64,000 nt of DNA. It comes from Oscarella lobularis. Taxonomy: Eukaryota; Porifera; Homoscleromorpha; Homosclerophorida; Oscarellidae. Of the stretch, positions 42,966 to 54,516 are shown piece by piece. Positions within the stretch are counted from its first letter, which is position 1, and each line of letters begins with the position of its first letter. A model generated the notes under the pieces. It worked only from the letters and a program-made list of their open reading frames with translations. It was not told the DNA's origin and did not search any database. Where the stretch lies: the NCBI RefSeq assembly GCF_947507565.1, contig NC_089190.1, forward strand, positions 744,001-808,000, written 5' to 3'. The position numbers and the translations under genes were made by a program.

Positions 42966-44564
42966 AACCGTCCTTGAAGAGCGCCCCCAAACTGTCCATG
43001 ACGTTGGCAAGTGTCACAAGGCTCTCTTTTTGTGAGCAAAGCCAAATCCACTCACCACGCACGCCAGGCCACCGCTCACACGGCAAACCGAAGAAGAGTG
43101 CCTGGCTTGCGAGGCTATTGTCTACCCACGCGCGTAATGGTGATTGAGAGAGGTCGACACCTCGCGAGTTAAACCGTTTCTTTGCATCGACGAAGACTGT
43201 TTGCGCTTGTCAAAAGAGATCGGTAATCGGGAAGAACCGCAGAGTTTCGGGCTATTTTGTTTGTCGTTAAGCCCGGGTTGTCCTCCAGTAGAAGTGGTTT
43301 GCACAATTTAGGGCGTGGCTGGAAAGGATGTTCTCCCAAGCGTAGGGTTTTCTTGTCGAATTTCAATTGAGTTACGATATTCATTAAATTTCTTTGTTAG
43401 TTAGGTATTCCTTTGGTCACTGGAAACGGCTAGATGAGCCTCCGTTTTATAAATATTTAAACATGTTATCTTTCCGTTAACAAGAATGTCGTTGTGAAAA
43501 AGTGAAGAGTTGCCCGAGATGAGGGTGTGGCGACAAAGCCGCATGCAAAATTTGGGTTTGTCGGCGCTTTTGTCTCAAGCGCCTGCGCTACGCCCACTTA
43601 TGCGCTCGCGTCTTGGATTGAGAACGGCTCGTTAATCTCTAAGTAAAATAATTGTTGAGGGTTTACAAGGCGCTCAAGTCAGCCAGTGTGGTGTACCGTA
43701 CGCCACTGAATGTTCGCTACTGCGTATCTCAGGCTCAAAGTAAAATTCTTTGATAATCGTCTTTTTGACGGACATGAGAGTGGGACAGGTTTACGAAGGT
43801 GTGGCTTTAGCCATATCTTCTCAACTGGAATTCATGCGCGAAAAACAAGACCTAAGCGACCGCATCCTCTCTGAGACTTCATACAAATACATGTACTCCG
43901 AAGACGACGTCCTCCAGCCCGACAACCCAAGAATACATTCACCCCGGCCGCTTTAAAAGGACTACAAAAACAAGACATCGGTCATGTAAAAAGACGTTTA
44001 TCGCAGTCAGTAAATGCCGGAGACGGCAAGGAAATCGAATTCTTCTGGATCATTTATCAATAGGATTTGGCAACTGATGGCCGAGGTCATTAAGAGGCCC
44101 AGCGTTCGCGCTTTAATTATTTAATGCAGAACATTATCCTTGACAGCCTCATACCTCGGCATAAGGATATTAACGACTTTATAAACGTAATACTCATTCA
44201 CTTCTGCTATCGTAGTTAAACATATAGCGTCTCTACCGTTTTTATCGCAGGAAACATAGGCCAATATTATTTAGTATCTTCTTTGATTTAGCTATTTATT
44301 AAATTAAAAATTGGTGGTTTTTGGCAATAGTTGTATCGGAATTAAAGAAACTGGCTGCTGCTAATGCGGAACGTCATGTTTAATTGTGTACGCAGGTTTT
44401 TACATAATTTAGACTCGACCATCAAGGAAAAGACCTTGATAACGTTTTTTCAGAACGCAATACGTTTTATAGTGATTAGGAGATACTCGGTCGAGTTATC
44501 TAAAACAAAGTTTCAAAAAAGTTATTGAGTACATTATACATTTGTGACCAAAAAATGAATTCAT

Positions 44565-44680
44565 TTCATAGACCAGTCAACGGGATCCTTACGAGTAGAA
44601 TGCTGTGGGGAAATTAATTCCATAGACTAGTCAACAGGATCTTTATGAGTCGAATGCAATGTGGAAATGGAACCATGTGA
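44565..44680. repeat. Two-copy ~58-bp direct repeat
   Basis: TTCATAGACCAGTCAACGGG and TCCATAGACTAGTCAACAGG begin two imperfect copies, each followed by ATC(C/T)TTA(C/T)GAGT(A/C)GAATGC. Confidence 0.65.
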
Positions 44681-44829
44681 GTTCCAGTAAACCAAACTTC
44701 TGACAAATTCGTGTTGAGAATATCCCGGGCAACCTCTTAAGAAGCTAAATAACCTGTGCGATTAAATTAAAGCTTTTTCTCATAATGTTGTGGTGCCCCT
44801 CTTCCTCATTATAAAAGGTAAGTAACTTT

Positions 44830-44940
44830 ATTTGCATAACTAACTCAACACATTAATAACTCACAAATTCAACACATCAATAAACAACAAAGTCAACAAC
44901 TCACAAACTCAACACATCAATAACTCAAAACTCAGATAGG
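44830..44940. repeat. CA/A-rich tandem repeat
   Basis: Degenerate copies of AACTCACAAATTCAACACAT and CAATAA. Low-complexity sequence with no coding potential. Confidence 0.65.
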
Positions 44941-46639
44941 CTCTGCGGTCAACAAAGACAAACTCGATGCTTTAGACTTAGACGTAATCTGTAGAGAATT
45001 CGTTGCTGGTAATGAGCATCGCCTAAGTTTATATGGACAATGTTAATAAAAATAGTTTAGTTAAGGAAGGCGTGGCCATTAAAAAAAGAGCTTGGTCAAA
45101 AAAATATTTCCCGCGCACAGCGCTGGAACTTTTTTGCCGGACTAATATCCACAAGCTCGCGACGCCCATGTGACCCCCAGTGCATGCGGCTGACGTTTAG
45201 GATTTGTATGTTGTTTTTCCTGACGGTGCGATATTTTAATGATTCGCCTAATGTTTTTGGTTAAAATCCGTCAAGATTTGGAAAGAGTGTCTTTATTATA
45301 TCAAGGCTTTCATTCATAACTTCGTCATTTAGCTACATTGTTCGGCGCGTCACATATTCTCGCTGATCTTTAGGAGTCTCGTCGATGATGGGCGACGAAG
45401 GGGCAGAGAGAAGCACCGGTAAATTTTCTGCTGTCTTGTGTCGTAGTTTGGCAGTCAGAGCTGCCAAGGAAGAAGGGGCGTTGGGCGAGAGGTTTGCGTT
45501 CGCGCGCGAAAAAAAATATTTGACAACGCCCTTTAAAAATGCCCCAAAAATTGAGCAGGAAAGGTCAAAAATTGGTAGTCAAACCCCCTTGCGCAGTAGA
45601 TACTTTTAATATCTTTAGAAGAATTTTTCATTTTGTAGAATGAAGTTTGTTTCCCATGTAGCAGACTTGGGACTAGGGGTTCCTGTTCGTACTCATTAGC
45701 AGGTTTAATTTTCAACACGCTTGATGAAGTTCCTTCAGGGTTAAGACTTGGGCGAAATGCAGTCTTGTTCTTACCACGGATACTAGAAGAACGGGATTGG
45801 AAACGCTAGCGCGTTAGCGTATGAACCATGCGCCAGATGCGTGCCTCGGGCACGCCCACTCACTCACGGCCGTGTCGCCTACCTACTCGGCTTTCTCTCT
45901 CTCACAGGACGTCCTCCGGAAGATCGATGATTGAATAAACAGACAAGGAATTAAATATGGTGCCTGTATCGTAGGGTTTTTTGTTTCCTCCAGCCTAGGC
46001 TTGCTAGAAAATCGACGATTATGTCATAAAATCTTCTTACTCCAACGTTGTCGTCCAACTGTCGCTCCCAGCTTCACCGCTAGTGCCGGAATCGTGCGGC
46101 AACCACTAAAACGGTCATTAAGGCATGCAACTGCGTGGTTTGCAACGATCGTTTCTCCTTCCGCTTTCCAATAGAGCCATTTTTCTCGCGTAAAGTCGCG
46201 ATACTTCGTCGAATTTTTACCGATATTTCAGCGGTAGCCAACAATGATATATTTTGTGAATATGTAAAACTTATGCATTGTAGTGGGCAACTGAGCCAAA
46301 GTAACTATGCCTCGTAAAAGAACAAACATTGCACGACGGCCCAAAAACTACGAGCGATTGCGCCGGATAGACCACAACAGGCGCTTGGGATCGATCGAAA
46401 ACCCTTGAAAAATTGTGTGAGACGTTGCATTTTTAATATGTATCGCTAAACACAGTTCTTTAGGCTGAAGAAGTTTCCACCAGACTCAAAGTTCGTCTGA
46501 ATGTCCTCCGGAAGCACTCAAGTCATTGAAGAAATCGTTCACCTTGTCCAGCACCGAATGGTTGATTGTTAACGACAAGGATTTAGCCACGAAAAAAGAC
46601 TTCAGAGAGCGCTTCGGTAGCGACGATAGCTGAAGTATC

Positions 46640-46720
46640 CGGGAATCGAAAAACACGTGACCGTGGCACGCATCTAACTCGCGTTTCCAATCCCCTTCTT
46701 CTAGTATCCGTGTTCTTGCG
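46640..46720 (-). promoter_or_regulatory. CCAAT/E-box-like block without a gene
   Basis: On the minus strand GGGGATTGGAAACGCGAGTT is followed by TCACGTGTTTTTCG. GGGATTGGAAACGC recurs at 45793-45807 on the plus strand. Confidence 0.35.
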
Positions 46721-46917
46721 CACCATTAAAACCCTCTTTTTCACTGTTGGAGTGCGGTATTATAAAACTATTCTCGCGAATTCGCTTCCGGTCTACTTCG
46801 AACTCTCTTGCTGTCTTCGAAACGTTTCTCCCGTGCTGTCTGTGCCAGGTATGCCGCTTAGCCATTTGTACGTGCGCGACTGATGCAATGCAGGGTCGCA
46901 ACCGATGCAATGTTCCT

Positions 46918-47117
46918 NNNNNNNNNNNNNNNNNNNNNNNNNNNNNNNNNNNNNNNNNNNNNNNNNNNNNNNNNNNNNNNNNNNNNNNNNNNNNNNNNNN
47001 NNNNNNNNNNNNNNNNNNNNNNNNNNNNNNNNNNNNNNNNNNNNNNNNNNNNNNNNNNNNNNNNNNNNNNNNNNNNNNNNNNNNNNNNNNNNNNNNNNNN
47101 NNNNNNNNNNNNNNNNN
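46918..47117. other. Assembly gap (200 N)
   Basis: Exactly 200 unknown bases, probably a placeholder. A short repeat (GATGCAATG ... GGTCGCAACC) leads into it, which may be why assembly failed. Frames drawn through the N run are meaningless. Confidence 0.98.
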
Positions 47118-47651
47118 AAATAGCCTATTTAAGAAGACGCGATTGGGGCTCATCAGCAAGGCGACGCGATCTGTTACATTTAATCCGATAGCATATTCGC
47201 CGGGGTTGTATATAGACCCAAAGAGTGGGATAACCCACATAAACCACTCTAATAATGAGCGCTCCTGAATGGCTCGCAATGACGTGCTATTATATAAGCA
47301 GGGCTAGCCACGCTGTAGATAAGCGTACCGTAGGCTGTACTTGAAGTTACTAGATATTTCCAATAATATGTTTAGGTCAGTGCAGAACGTTTTTATTGAT
47401 TTGTTAAGTAGCGATATATCCGTAAAGGTGCGTGCATGGCTTTTGCTGTTTCTGTAGATTCGCTGACAAAGAGAACTCTCCGGCAACGAACTTCTTTTTT
47501 ACCTCAGTTATGAGGCGTAATCAATTTAATTACGTTTGGTTTATTTTAGAAGTGTGAGTGGAACTTGTTATCCTAAATAATATTATGCGATATCTTTGCT
47601 TAAAACATTTTGTGCGTCAAGTACACGCCTTAAGGTTGCAGACTATACTAA

Positions 47652-49135
47652 TCAAGACAAATCCGCCAACACTAACGAACATTCATGCCTCAGAAACTTC
47701 AAAAAGAGAAAAAGAAAGCTTTTCGAAAACTTTTTTCTGATTTCCGGCGAATGAAAGGCAGACCCGTTACTTATCTTAATGCCTTTTAGTTTCCCCAACT
47801 CCGGTGAGAATACTGCCTCATGTCGCTGTAAAACTTCCTTTACCGGATCATCTACAGCGTTTTGCAGCTTGAATAGCGACCAATTTAGCTTATTCTTTTG
47901 TAGCCAGTTTCGTTCGAATAACGGTTGCCCCGAAGCGGGCAACACGTGCAGAGGTACTTTTTCCGACTGTCCTACGTGCGTAACGCGAATCCAGCACATC
48001 CCCACGGGGTGTACGATCTCATCGGTATATGTCTTGAGCCGCAAGCTAGACGCTTTCCGTTGTTTCTATCTCTTCGGTCCAAAGATGCGTTTGAATTCAG
48101 CATCTCCTATCACAGACACAGCGGCGCCGGTGTCCACTTGCATCTGTACCTCCCGACCGTCTATATTCACCATCACTTTGAAAGCATCTTTCGAGGCTTC
48201 GATTTGAAACAACTCCGTTGCGGAAGCAGAATCGTCGTTTTACCGTATAACACGCAAGTCATACAAATTGTCCGTCGTCCAAATCCGAATCTGGACCCTC
48301 TTCTTCGAAGACATGGATCGCCTTGTCGTCGACTCGGGAGGCGTTCTTCTCCGCCCGTTTGTCTCCATCCGCGCTGGTGCTTGATTTCCCTTTTTCGTCG
48401 CGGTTCCTTTGCATACACGACCTGCTGACGTGTCGCTTCTTCTTGCAGTAAAATCATGTAGCTTGTTTCCTTGGGCAGGTCTGCGGTGAGTGCGGCCCCA
48501 AACATCGAAAGCAGGGTTTCGATTCTCGCTTTGTCATCGCGAGCACAGGTTCGGTGTGACCCGCTGTGGCTGGTCGATGGTTGCCTCCAACTAATGTCGT
48601 GGCCACTTCGGCGGCATGCTCCACGCCAATACAAATCTCAACGGCTTTGTCAAATGGTAACTGTGTGTGTTTTCGGCGAGTAGCTTGCGCGCCATTCGAT
48701 CATTGCGAATGCCGCAGACAAAACGATCGCGAAGCCGCTCCAGGCAAGAACAGTCGGGGAACTTGCAGTCCGGGAACTTGCAGTCGCTTGCCACGTGCTT
48801 TAGCCGAGCCACGTAATCGCGAACATTTTCCTCGGCCAAACGCACCAAATTAACAAATTCGCTACGCGCCACAAGCACCGAACGCTCGGGTTTTGTGTGC
48901 TCGGCCATTGCTTGCACTAGTACGTGACTGCGTCGTCGTCTAATTTCCGTGGAAGGACGATGTCTTTATCGGTTTTGTAAGCCTCGCGTGGTAGATTGGC
49001 TAGTAAGATAGCCTTCATCCTTTCTCCGTCGTCGATCGCGTTTGCCTTGAAGAGGAATGCGAGCTGTTCGGCGAAATCGCGCCACTCACCGCCGCTGACA
49101 AAGTGCGGCACTTTTTGCACTACCGCTGTCGCCAT
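47652..49135 (-). pseudogene. gag: Second Ty3/Gypsy element, gag and protease only
   Basis: The minus-strand ATG at 49135 begins MATAVVQKVPHFVSGGEWRD. Gag continues with LVRLAEENVRDYVARLKHVA and CLERLRDRFVCGIRNDRMAR over frame changes near 48917 and 48640. A protease motif QVDTGAAVSVIGDAEFKRIF is readable near 48150-48090, followed by PLFERNWLQKNKLNW and the start of pol at 47950-47780. Reverse transcriptase is missing, so the element is 3'-truncated near 47700. The frame is broken by stops (for example just before KTYTDEIVHPVG). It is a different family from the element at 1061, but the LTR and primer-site plan is the same. Confidence 0.78.
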
Positions 49136-49164
49136 TTCGATCAGAATCCTGTTGACTACGCCAC

Positions 49165-49267
49165 TGTTGTGTCCTTATTTAGGGGATCTATTTGTGAGTC
49201 TTCAAACGGGGACTTACCCACCGAGCATGCGCCTACCTAACTACCTATTACCTAACACTACCTAACA
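49165..49267 (-). repeat. 5' LTR of second Gypsy element
   Basis: On the minus strand this runs TGTTAGGTAGTG ... GGACACAACA (103 bp) and is followed at once by the primer-site signature TGGCGTAGTCAACAGGA and then gag. The other LTR was not found. The start contains small internal TAGGTA repeats. Confidence 0.6.
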
Positions 49268-49559
49268 GCTACGCTGCGAAAAATTTAGTTGTCCGTCTGA
49301 AGCTGGTGCAGAAGAGAAGAAATCGATCGACGAAAAGATCGATGCCAACGGCTGATTTAGGCCCTCTATCGCTAAAGAACTTTGCGAAGTACTCCAAAAG
49401 TGTCCTCCGGCCCCAATAATGTACTATTTGAAGTACTAAAACCAGATTTCTGTAGCGTTTTGGCGCGTTTTACTCACACGCAAAAGATACTAAAATACGA
49501 GATAAATACTTATACGGGACTGCATCTATACTCAAAAGGCGAAGTGACGTACGGGGCTA

Positions 49560-49645
49560 TGCCGGGACACTAATTCGTAGACGCGTACGGGCCTAGACCA
49601 GCCTATACCGGGACACTGAATCGTAGACGCGTGCGGGCCTTTCTA
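49560..49645. repeat. Two-copy ~46-bp direct repeat
   Basis: CCGGGACACTAATTCGTAGACGCGTACGGGCC-type units occur twice (the second with GAATCG and GCGTGCGGGCC), separated by AGACCAGCCTATA. Confidence 0.65.
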
Positions 49646-49789
49646 CGTTTCGTCTAGCCTACGGCGCCGACTGTTCCGCGTTCCCACGACGAGAATAATG
49701 AAATTATAGAAAGTATGTTTATGTTGTACGGGGTATGTGGCGTTGGCAGTGCTGCGATTGGCTATTCTCACGATTCGCGCCGCCCTTTT

Positions 49790-50015
49790 GACCTGCGAAT
49801 TCCTTCGTCGCACACTCTCGACCGCGCTGTTCATCGTTCGGCTCGAAATCATTGTTCCTGCGACCACTCTCAATCTTAACCGCGCTTTTATCGTTCGAAA
49901 TCATCATTCGTGCCATCCCTCTCAATGTCTGGGCCGCGTTCTTCATCGTTCGGCTCGAAATCATCGTTCGTGCGATCACTCGATCTCAATCTCGACCGCG
50001 CTCTTCATTCGTTTC
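49790..50015. repeat. ~62-bp tandem repeat upstream of the RPA-like gene
   Basis: About three degenerate copies with the shared core CGCGCT(G/C)TTCATCGTTCG then GCTCGAAATCAT(T/C)GTTC. It lies immediately 5' of the RPA-like start codon at 50039. Confidence 0.65.
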
Positions 50016-50038
50016 TGAATCACATCGTTTCAATCGTC

Positions 50039-51414
50039 ATGCAGCGTTCGTCGACGCAGAGAAAACGTTGTTCTCCGTACAATCTTCCGGACGGACCCCC
50101 AAGAGATTTCGCCACTCTCGCCGACATAGGCTACGACCAGAAAGGTGAGATCATGCAGTGCAGAAATGCTTATTTCGCGATGAATTTAGTCGCAAATACT
50201 TCCTTATTCGTACAATAGGCTATCGCGCAAACGTACACGGGTACGTGAATGTCTTTTCGGGACGAGCAGAGGACAGAGCGCGATCGTTCTTCGACGGATA
50301 TCTGCAAGACGACGTCGGAAAGAAGAGATTCTTCGGATACTCTCTTCCGAAGGAACAAAAATTACGGCAACTCATCGAAGCTCGGAAGCCCGTCCAGCTC
50401 ACGAACGTCGTCACGCAGCCGTCGCGTCTCGGCGACGACATGGAGTTCAAAATTTGGGAACGAACGGGAATCTTCCCGTCGACTCGCCAATACGTGGGAA
50501 TTTCGACGACTCTCGCGAAGACGAGCGACCCGATAACAATTCAATTGAACCAACTTGGTCAGCAAGTGCCGTATCAGCGAGTGAATTTTTCAGCCGGAGT
50601 CATAGACGCTATGCCTGAATCGCGCTCCGAAAACGGCGTCAGAGTCCGGAAAATCACCGTCGCGGACGCGACCGCTACTGCCAATATGAGTCCCTGGAAC
50701 GACTTCATTCCTGTGGTCGAACTCAACCGTTCTTACTTCTTCACTCGCATGATGGTTACGGATTTCGGAGGAACAAACGTCATTTGCACGCCGAAAAAAG
50801 ATGGTGCCATACAACCGATACCCGATCTTACAGGCATAAAAGGAAAACAATCGACGGCGAACGCAGAACCGGAGCGCGCAATCATAATGAGCGCGAAAAT
50901 CGGCGTCATCTCTGAACTCAATTGCCAGATAGTCTGCCCTTCTTGCCGACGAGGCCACCTTCTTCCCATTCCGCAAACGCCGGACTTCGGTAGATGCTTC
51001 TCCTGTCCATCGATCGCGAACATGAAGATGGGCGAAGCAGACGCCTCCGCCTCTTTCATCGTTCAGCACGACACAACGTCAACTCGCCTCTACTCATCCA
51101 AGAAATTTCTCATGGCCATCTGTTCATCAAATGATGTCAACGACATTACACACATGAATCTATTTCAAGCTTGTCCTTTTACCGTCCAATATGACGTGCA
51201 AACAATGGAAATTACGGATCTTTGTCGCACCGTTCCAGCGTTCGCATCTTCTGCTTTGCCCGTTTCTCTCGCTGAGGCCGATCGCCAGTCATCGTGCAAA
51301 AGAGCTCTTTTTGCTGATAAAGAGGATTCGGACGACGCAACTCACATCTTGAAACCGCCGGACGATGATATCGACCTCGAGTCGACGTCTAGCGAGAACG
51401 AAACTGAACATTGA
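50039..51414 (+). CDS. Helitron-type RPA-like single-strand DNA-binding protein
   Basis: The ATG at 50039 gives MQRSSTQRKRCSPYNLPDGP. A GT-AG intron at 50145-50218 joins LADIGYDQK to GYRANVHGYVNVF in frame, predicting 433 residues with no stop or shift. OB-fold-like segments follow (FFGYSLPKEQKLRQLIEARK PVQLTNVV; SYFFTRMMVTDFGGTNVI). The C-terminal RPA70-C-like part has a zinc ribbon (CPSC ... CFSC, about residues 300-323), and the end is acidic (DDDIDLESTSSENE). It aligns by eye, intron included, with the broken gene at 8630-10212. It would coat single strands during rolling-circle transposition. The truncated Helitron Rep gene 0.9 kb downstream on the same strand supports Helitron origin; a domesticated copy cannot be excluded. 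Confidence 0.78.
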
Positions 51415-52258
51415 ATTTCCGTCGCCGTTGCGACGAAAGGTACTCGATTCCACTTTAAGTTGGTTATTGCGTTACCGTTCTGACGCATTTTTTCTTTGAT
51501 GCATGTTTGCCAGCAATTGCATGAGCGTTGCTGTTTGCATTTTTTCCTCTAAGCATGATCTGCAGTGAGTCGCCGTTGCGAAAAGACTAGAGATTGTGAA
51601 AGATAAATAAAGGACTGCATACCGAATATTGCATATTGGCCAACAGTAATTACAATGTATTCACGTGACATTTATTGTCTAATATCCCGGAAGATTCTCG
51701 CCCGAGCAACTTTCGTGGCGTTTTGAAGAGTTTCCGCGCCTCTCCGTTCTCCTGAAAGCTTTTTCTTGTGCTTCGCGGCGACGAAGCTCTACTCGCCCTA
51801 AAACATCACTCTCCTGCCACAGTAAGCCACTTTGACTTAGGCCAGAGCTAAAAAACAAAATGCTCAAAAAACGAGCGCAATAATACACAAAAATGCAAAA
51901 AAACGCCAAAACCCTCGGTCTGACGTCTTTTCGGCGCGTAAAAAATCAAAAACAGGCGTACATGAGCACGTGAAAGACCGAAGTGAAGATGTCTCTCTAG
52001 AACATTCCTACTTCGTATAACACCAACTCCTCTTCCTCATAGCGAACACGCCTATTGTCTCTCTGTTCTGTCTAGACGACGAGGAATTGCCACTCTGCCA
52101 AGAATGAGCCATGACTGCCACCGTTCCATCACCACTTTCACACCTGGTCATAGCGTTCTCGCAAATGATGCACCTGCTCCAAGTCCACTAATTATTCTTA
52201 GACCTTCGAATTCTACTATTTTCGCTTCTCTGCAGCCCGTGGACAAACTGTTGTCCCA
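51415..52258. other. Spacer between RPA-like and Rep genes; no gene
   Basis: Contains a likely poly(A) signal for the upstream gene (AATAAAGG near 51605) and TTCACGTGACATT near 51660. No coding signature. Confidence 0.5.
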
Positions 52259-54006
52259 ATGCAATTGCTATTTACGTTGTCTTCCTTTTCAATTCCGATT
52301 ACAGAACGTTCCTCAAGCTCTTCACCAAATCCGACGTCAATCACGAACATGCCTTTGCAATCAACTGCACGAAATGACTCTATTGCTCATGTGAACGCAG
52401 CTGCTGCCCCCGCCACCGCCGAAGTCGCCAATATTGCATTACCCTCCTCGCCAGCAATTGCACCAACGCGACTTAGCGCACAGCAAGCAGCAGAACGGTG
52501 CACCCGACCTCGACAACAGCTGGGTTATCACTACAATCCTTCGCTGTCTTACGACTACGCCAACATACGTACAATGACTGACACCTGCTCTTTCTGCCGA
52601 GCACGCAAATGGCGTAAAGAAACTGCTTCAATGTGCTGTGCTAGCGGAAAAGTAGTACTTCCCAACTTGACGCCTCCACCACAGCCACTGTACGAATATC
52701 TGACATCTGCGAGTCCACTCTTCTTGCAATTCCAACAAAATATTCGCAAATACAATTCCTGTTTTCAAATGACTTCTTTCGGAGCGGATCGCAGAATTGT
52801 TGATCCGGGATTCATGCCCACATTCAAAATTCAAGGACACGTGTATCACAGAATAGGCTCTGTACTTCCAAACGAAGGCGAAGAGCCATCGTTTCTTCAA
52901 ATATACTTTATGGAAGATTACAACAAGCAAGCGCAGCGCAGAATAGAATGCCAAGGGCGTCAGACAGACTTACACTTTCAAACCGTCTACAACATTCAGC
53001 AAATGTTGCTAAATTGCAATCCATACATTTCTCTTTTCAAAACAGCTTTAGAACAAAACACCTCCGGCGATCGTAAAATCCTTATTAGAGCAGACAAAAC
53101 TCCTGTAGGGCAGCATTCTAGGCGATACAACGCTCCTTCCGCCTCAGAGGTCGCTGCTTTGATAGTTGAAGGAACAGAAGCACAGAATAGAGATGTTCTT
53201 CTTAGCCCAGAAACAACGGTCCCTTGCAGCGAGTTAATGAGACGCACAGTAGCTATGACGCCTGGCAGTATCCTTTACTCTTTCCTCAAGGTGAAGACGG
53301 ATACAACCTAGAAATATGCCAAATTGACCCTAAAACAAAACAGCAAAATCCAGACAAACGCGTAACTCCCAAGCAATATTACAGCTATAGAATGATGTAC
53401 CGCGAAGCGGATTTCAATATCCTCCTTCGAAGCAACAAACTTTCGCATCAGTTCTGGGTTGACCAATACGCAAAAATAGAACAGCAAAGATTAAACTTCC
53501 TTCGTTTTAATCAAACGCAGCTGCGTGCCGAGAAGTATAGCAAACTTAGAGACGCTGTTGAAAGCGACGGCAACGTCCGTGACATTGGGCAATTAATCAT
53601 TCTTCCCTCAACTTTTGTTGGAAGCCCCAGATACATGCACGAAAGATATCAAGACGCAATGACCTACGTGAAGAACTTTGGCAAACCCGACCTTTTTATA
53701 ACAATGACGTGCAATCCTAATTGGCCAGAAATAACTCGCGAACTTCTTCCCAATCAAACGCCCCAAGACCGACACGATCTTATTGCTAGAGTATTCCGTC
53801 TTCAAGTTAAGCAATTAATACGTCTTCTCACCAAAAAGCGCATCTTTGGACGCTCTCGCGCACACGCTTATTCAATCGAATGGCAAAAACGTGGTCTACC
53901 CCATGTTCACCTTTTGCACTGGCTCTACGAGAAGCTTGACGAAGATTCGCTGTCTCCGTACGCACTCGGAGGGGTGGGAGGGTTGGTAGAAGAAAACGAT
54001 GTATGA
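52259..54006 (+). pseudogene. Helitron Rep (HUH) protein, frameshifted and 3'-truncated
   Basis: From the ATG at 52259 the frame includes a Cys cluster (CSFCRARKW ... MCCASGKV), FQMTSFGADRRIVDPGFMP, TFKIQGHVYHRIGSVLPNEG and FLQIYFMEDYNKQAQRR. These are conserved Helitron Rep N-terminal blocks. Near 53225 one frameshift is needed to continue with YDAWQYPLLFPQGEDGYN. The HUH region follows: LFITMTCNPNWPEITREL, then KRGLPHVHLLHWL with the His-x-His pair. The second-Tyr region and the PIF1 helicase are missing, because homology stops near 53935 where another element begins. The last 25 codons belong to that neighbour. Confidence 0.85.
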
Positions 54007-54447
54007 CCAGAAGGTGAAAATAGTGATGGAGTAGAATGATAAACTGGTTGCCTTGAGCTCGTTGGCGGGGAGAGGAATCCCGACGCATCTTTTGCCTCGC
54101 CGCGGACGACGAGCTGTGTGCCTCCAGGAAAACCGTCAAAATCGAAGTTTCCTTCCGCGTCGGGAAACTCAGAACGGCCTGTGTTATCGTCGACCAAATG
54201 AACGGTCAATTCAACAATCTGTGAACAAAATATGTTAGTTAAACGTCCGAAATTGACAAAGAACGCGCAAATTAGACTTGGAGAATTGGAGAGGGCCCGT
54301 TCGAACGAATTTGTCGACACGACACGCCGATCGCCATTCTGTTGGCTGATAAAGACTTACTTGAAACAGCAAGGCAAGTCTGGTCGCAGTTATTTGAGCC
54401 GGGCGAAGGCGAAACTCCTTCCTCCCACGAACGAGAACGAATTCCAT
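53925..54447 (-). CDS. Unknown protein, divergent partner of the integrase-type transposase (partial)
   Basis: The ATG at 54447 gives MEFVLVRGRKEFRLRPAQIT plus ATRLALLFQ. A 141-nt GT-AG intron (54360-54220) then joins it in phase to IVELTVHLVDDNTGRSEFPD and a segment ending in a Ser/Pro-rich stretch. The gene is open to about 53925, where it meets the truncated Helitron gene, so its 3' part is probably lost. It starts 69 bp from the transposase start on the opposite strand, which suggests it is the second gene of the same element. No domain recognised. Confidence 0.5.
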
Positions 54448-54516
54448 GAGGGCAAAATGGCGGATTGCTGACATGCGCACGTCTACATTCGGTATCACGT
54501 GACGTCTGGTAGAAAA
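54448..54516. promoter_or_regulatory. 69-bp bidirectional promoter region
   Basis: The interval between two divergent ATGs contains AAAATGGCGGATTGC (a YY1-like CCAT core on one strand) and TATCACGTGACGTCT, an E-box fused to a CRE-like TGACGT, 18-28 bp before the plus-strand ATG. Confidence 0.5.

Larger units (their letters stand above)
42970..46917. other. Long stretch without a supported gene
   Basis: Only short frames occur. The best (43750-43956, VGQVYEGVALAISSQLEFMR) matches nothing I know. Two short tandem repeats and a CCAAT/E-box-like block (46640-46720) are listed separately. Confidence 0.45.

Noticed and set aside
45385-45609. 74-codon plus frame (MMGDEGAERSTG...)
   Set aside because: No domain, no neighbouring exon and no conserved pattern; below what I can support as a gene.
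46701-47279. Open frames across the N run
   Set aside because: Their middle is 200 unknown bases, so continuity is an artefact.
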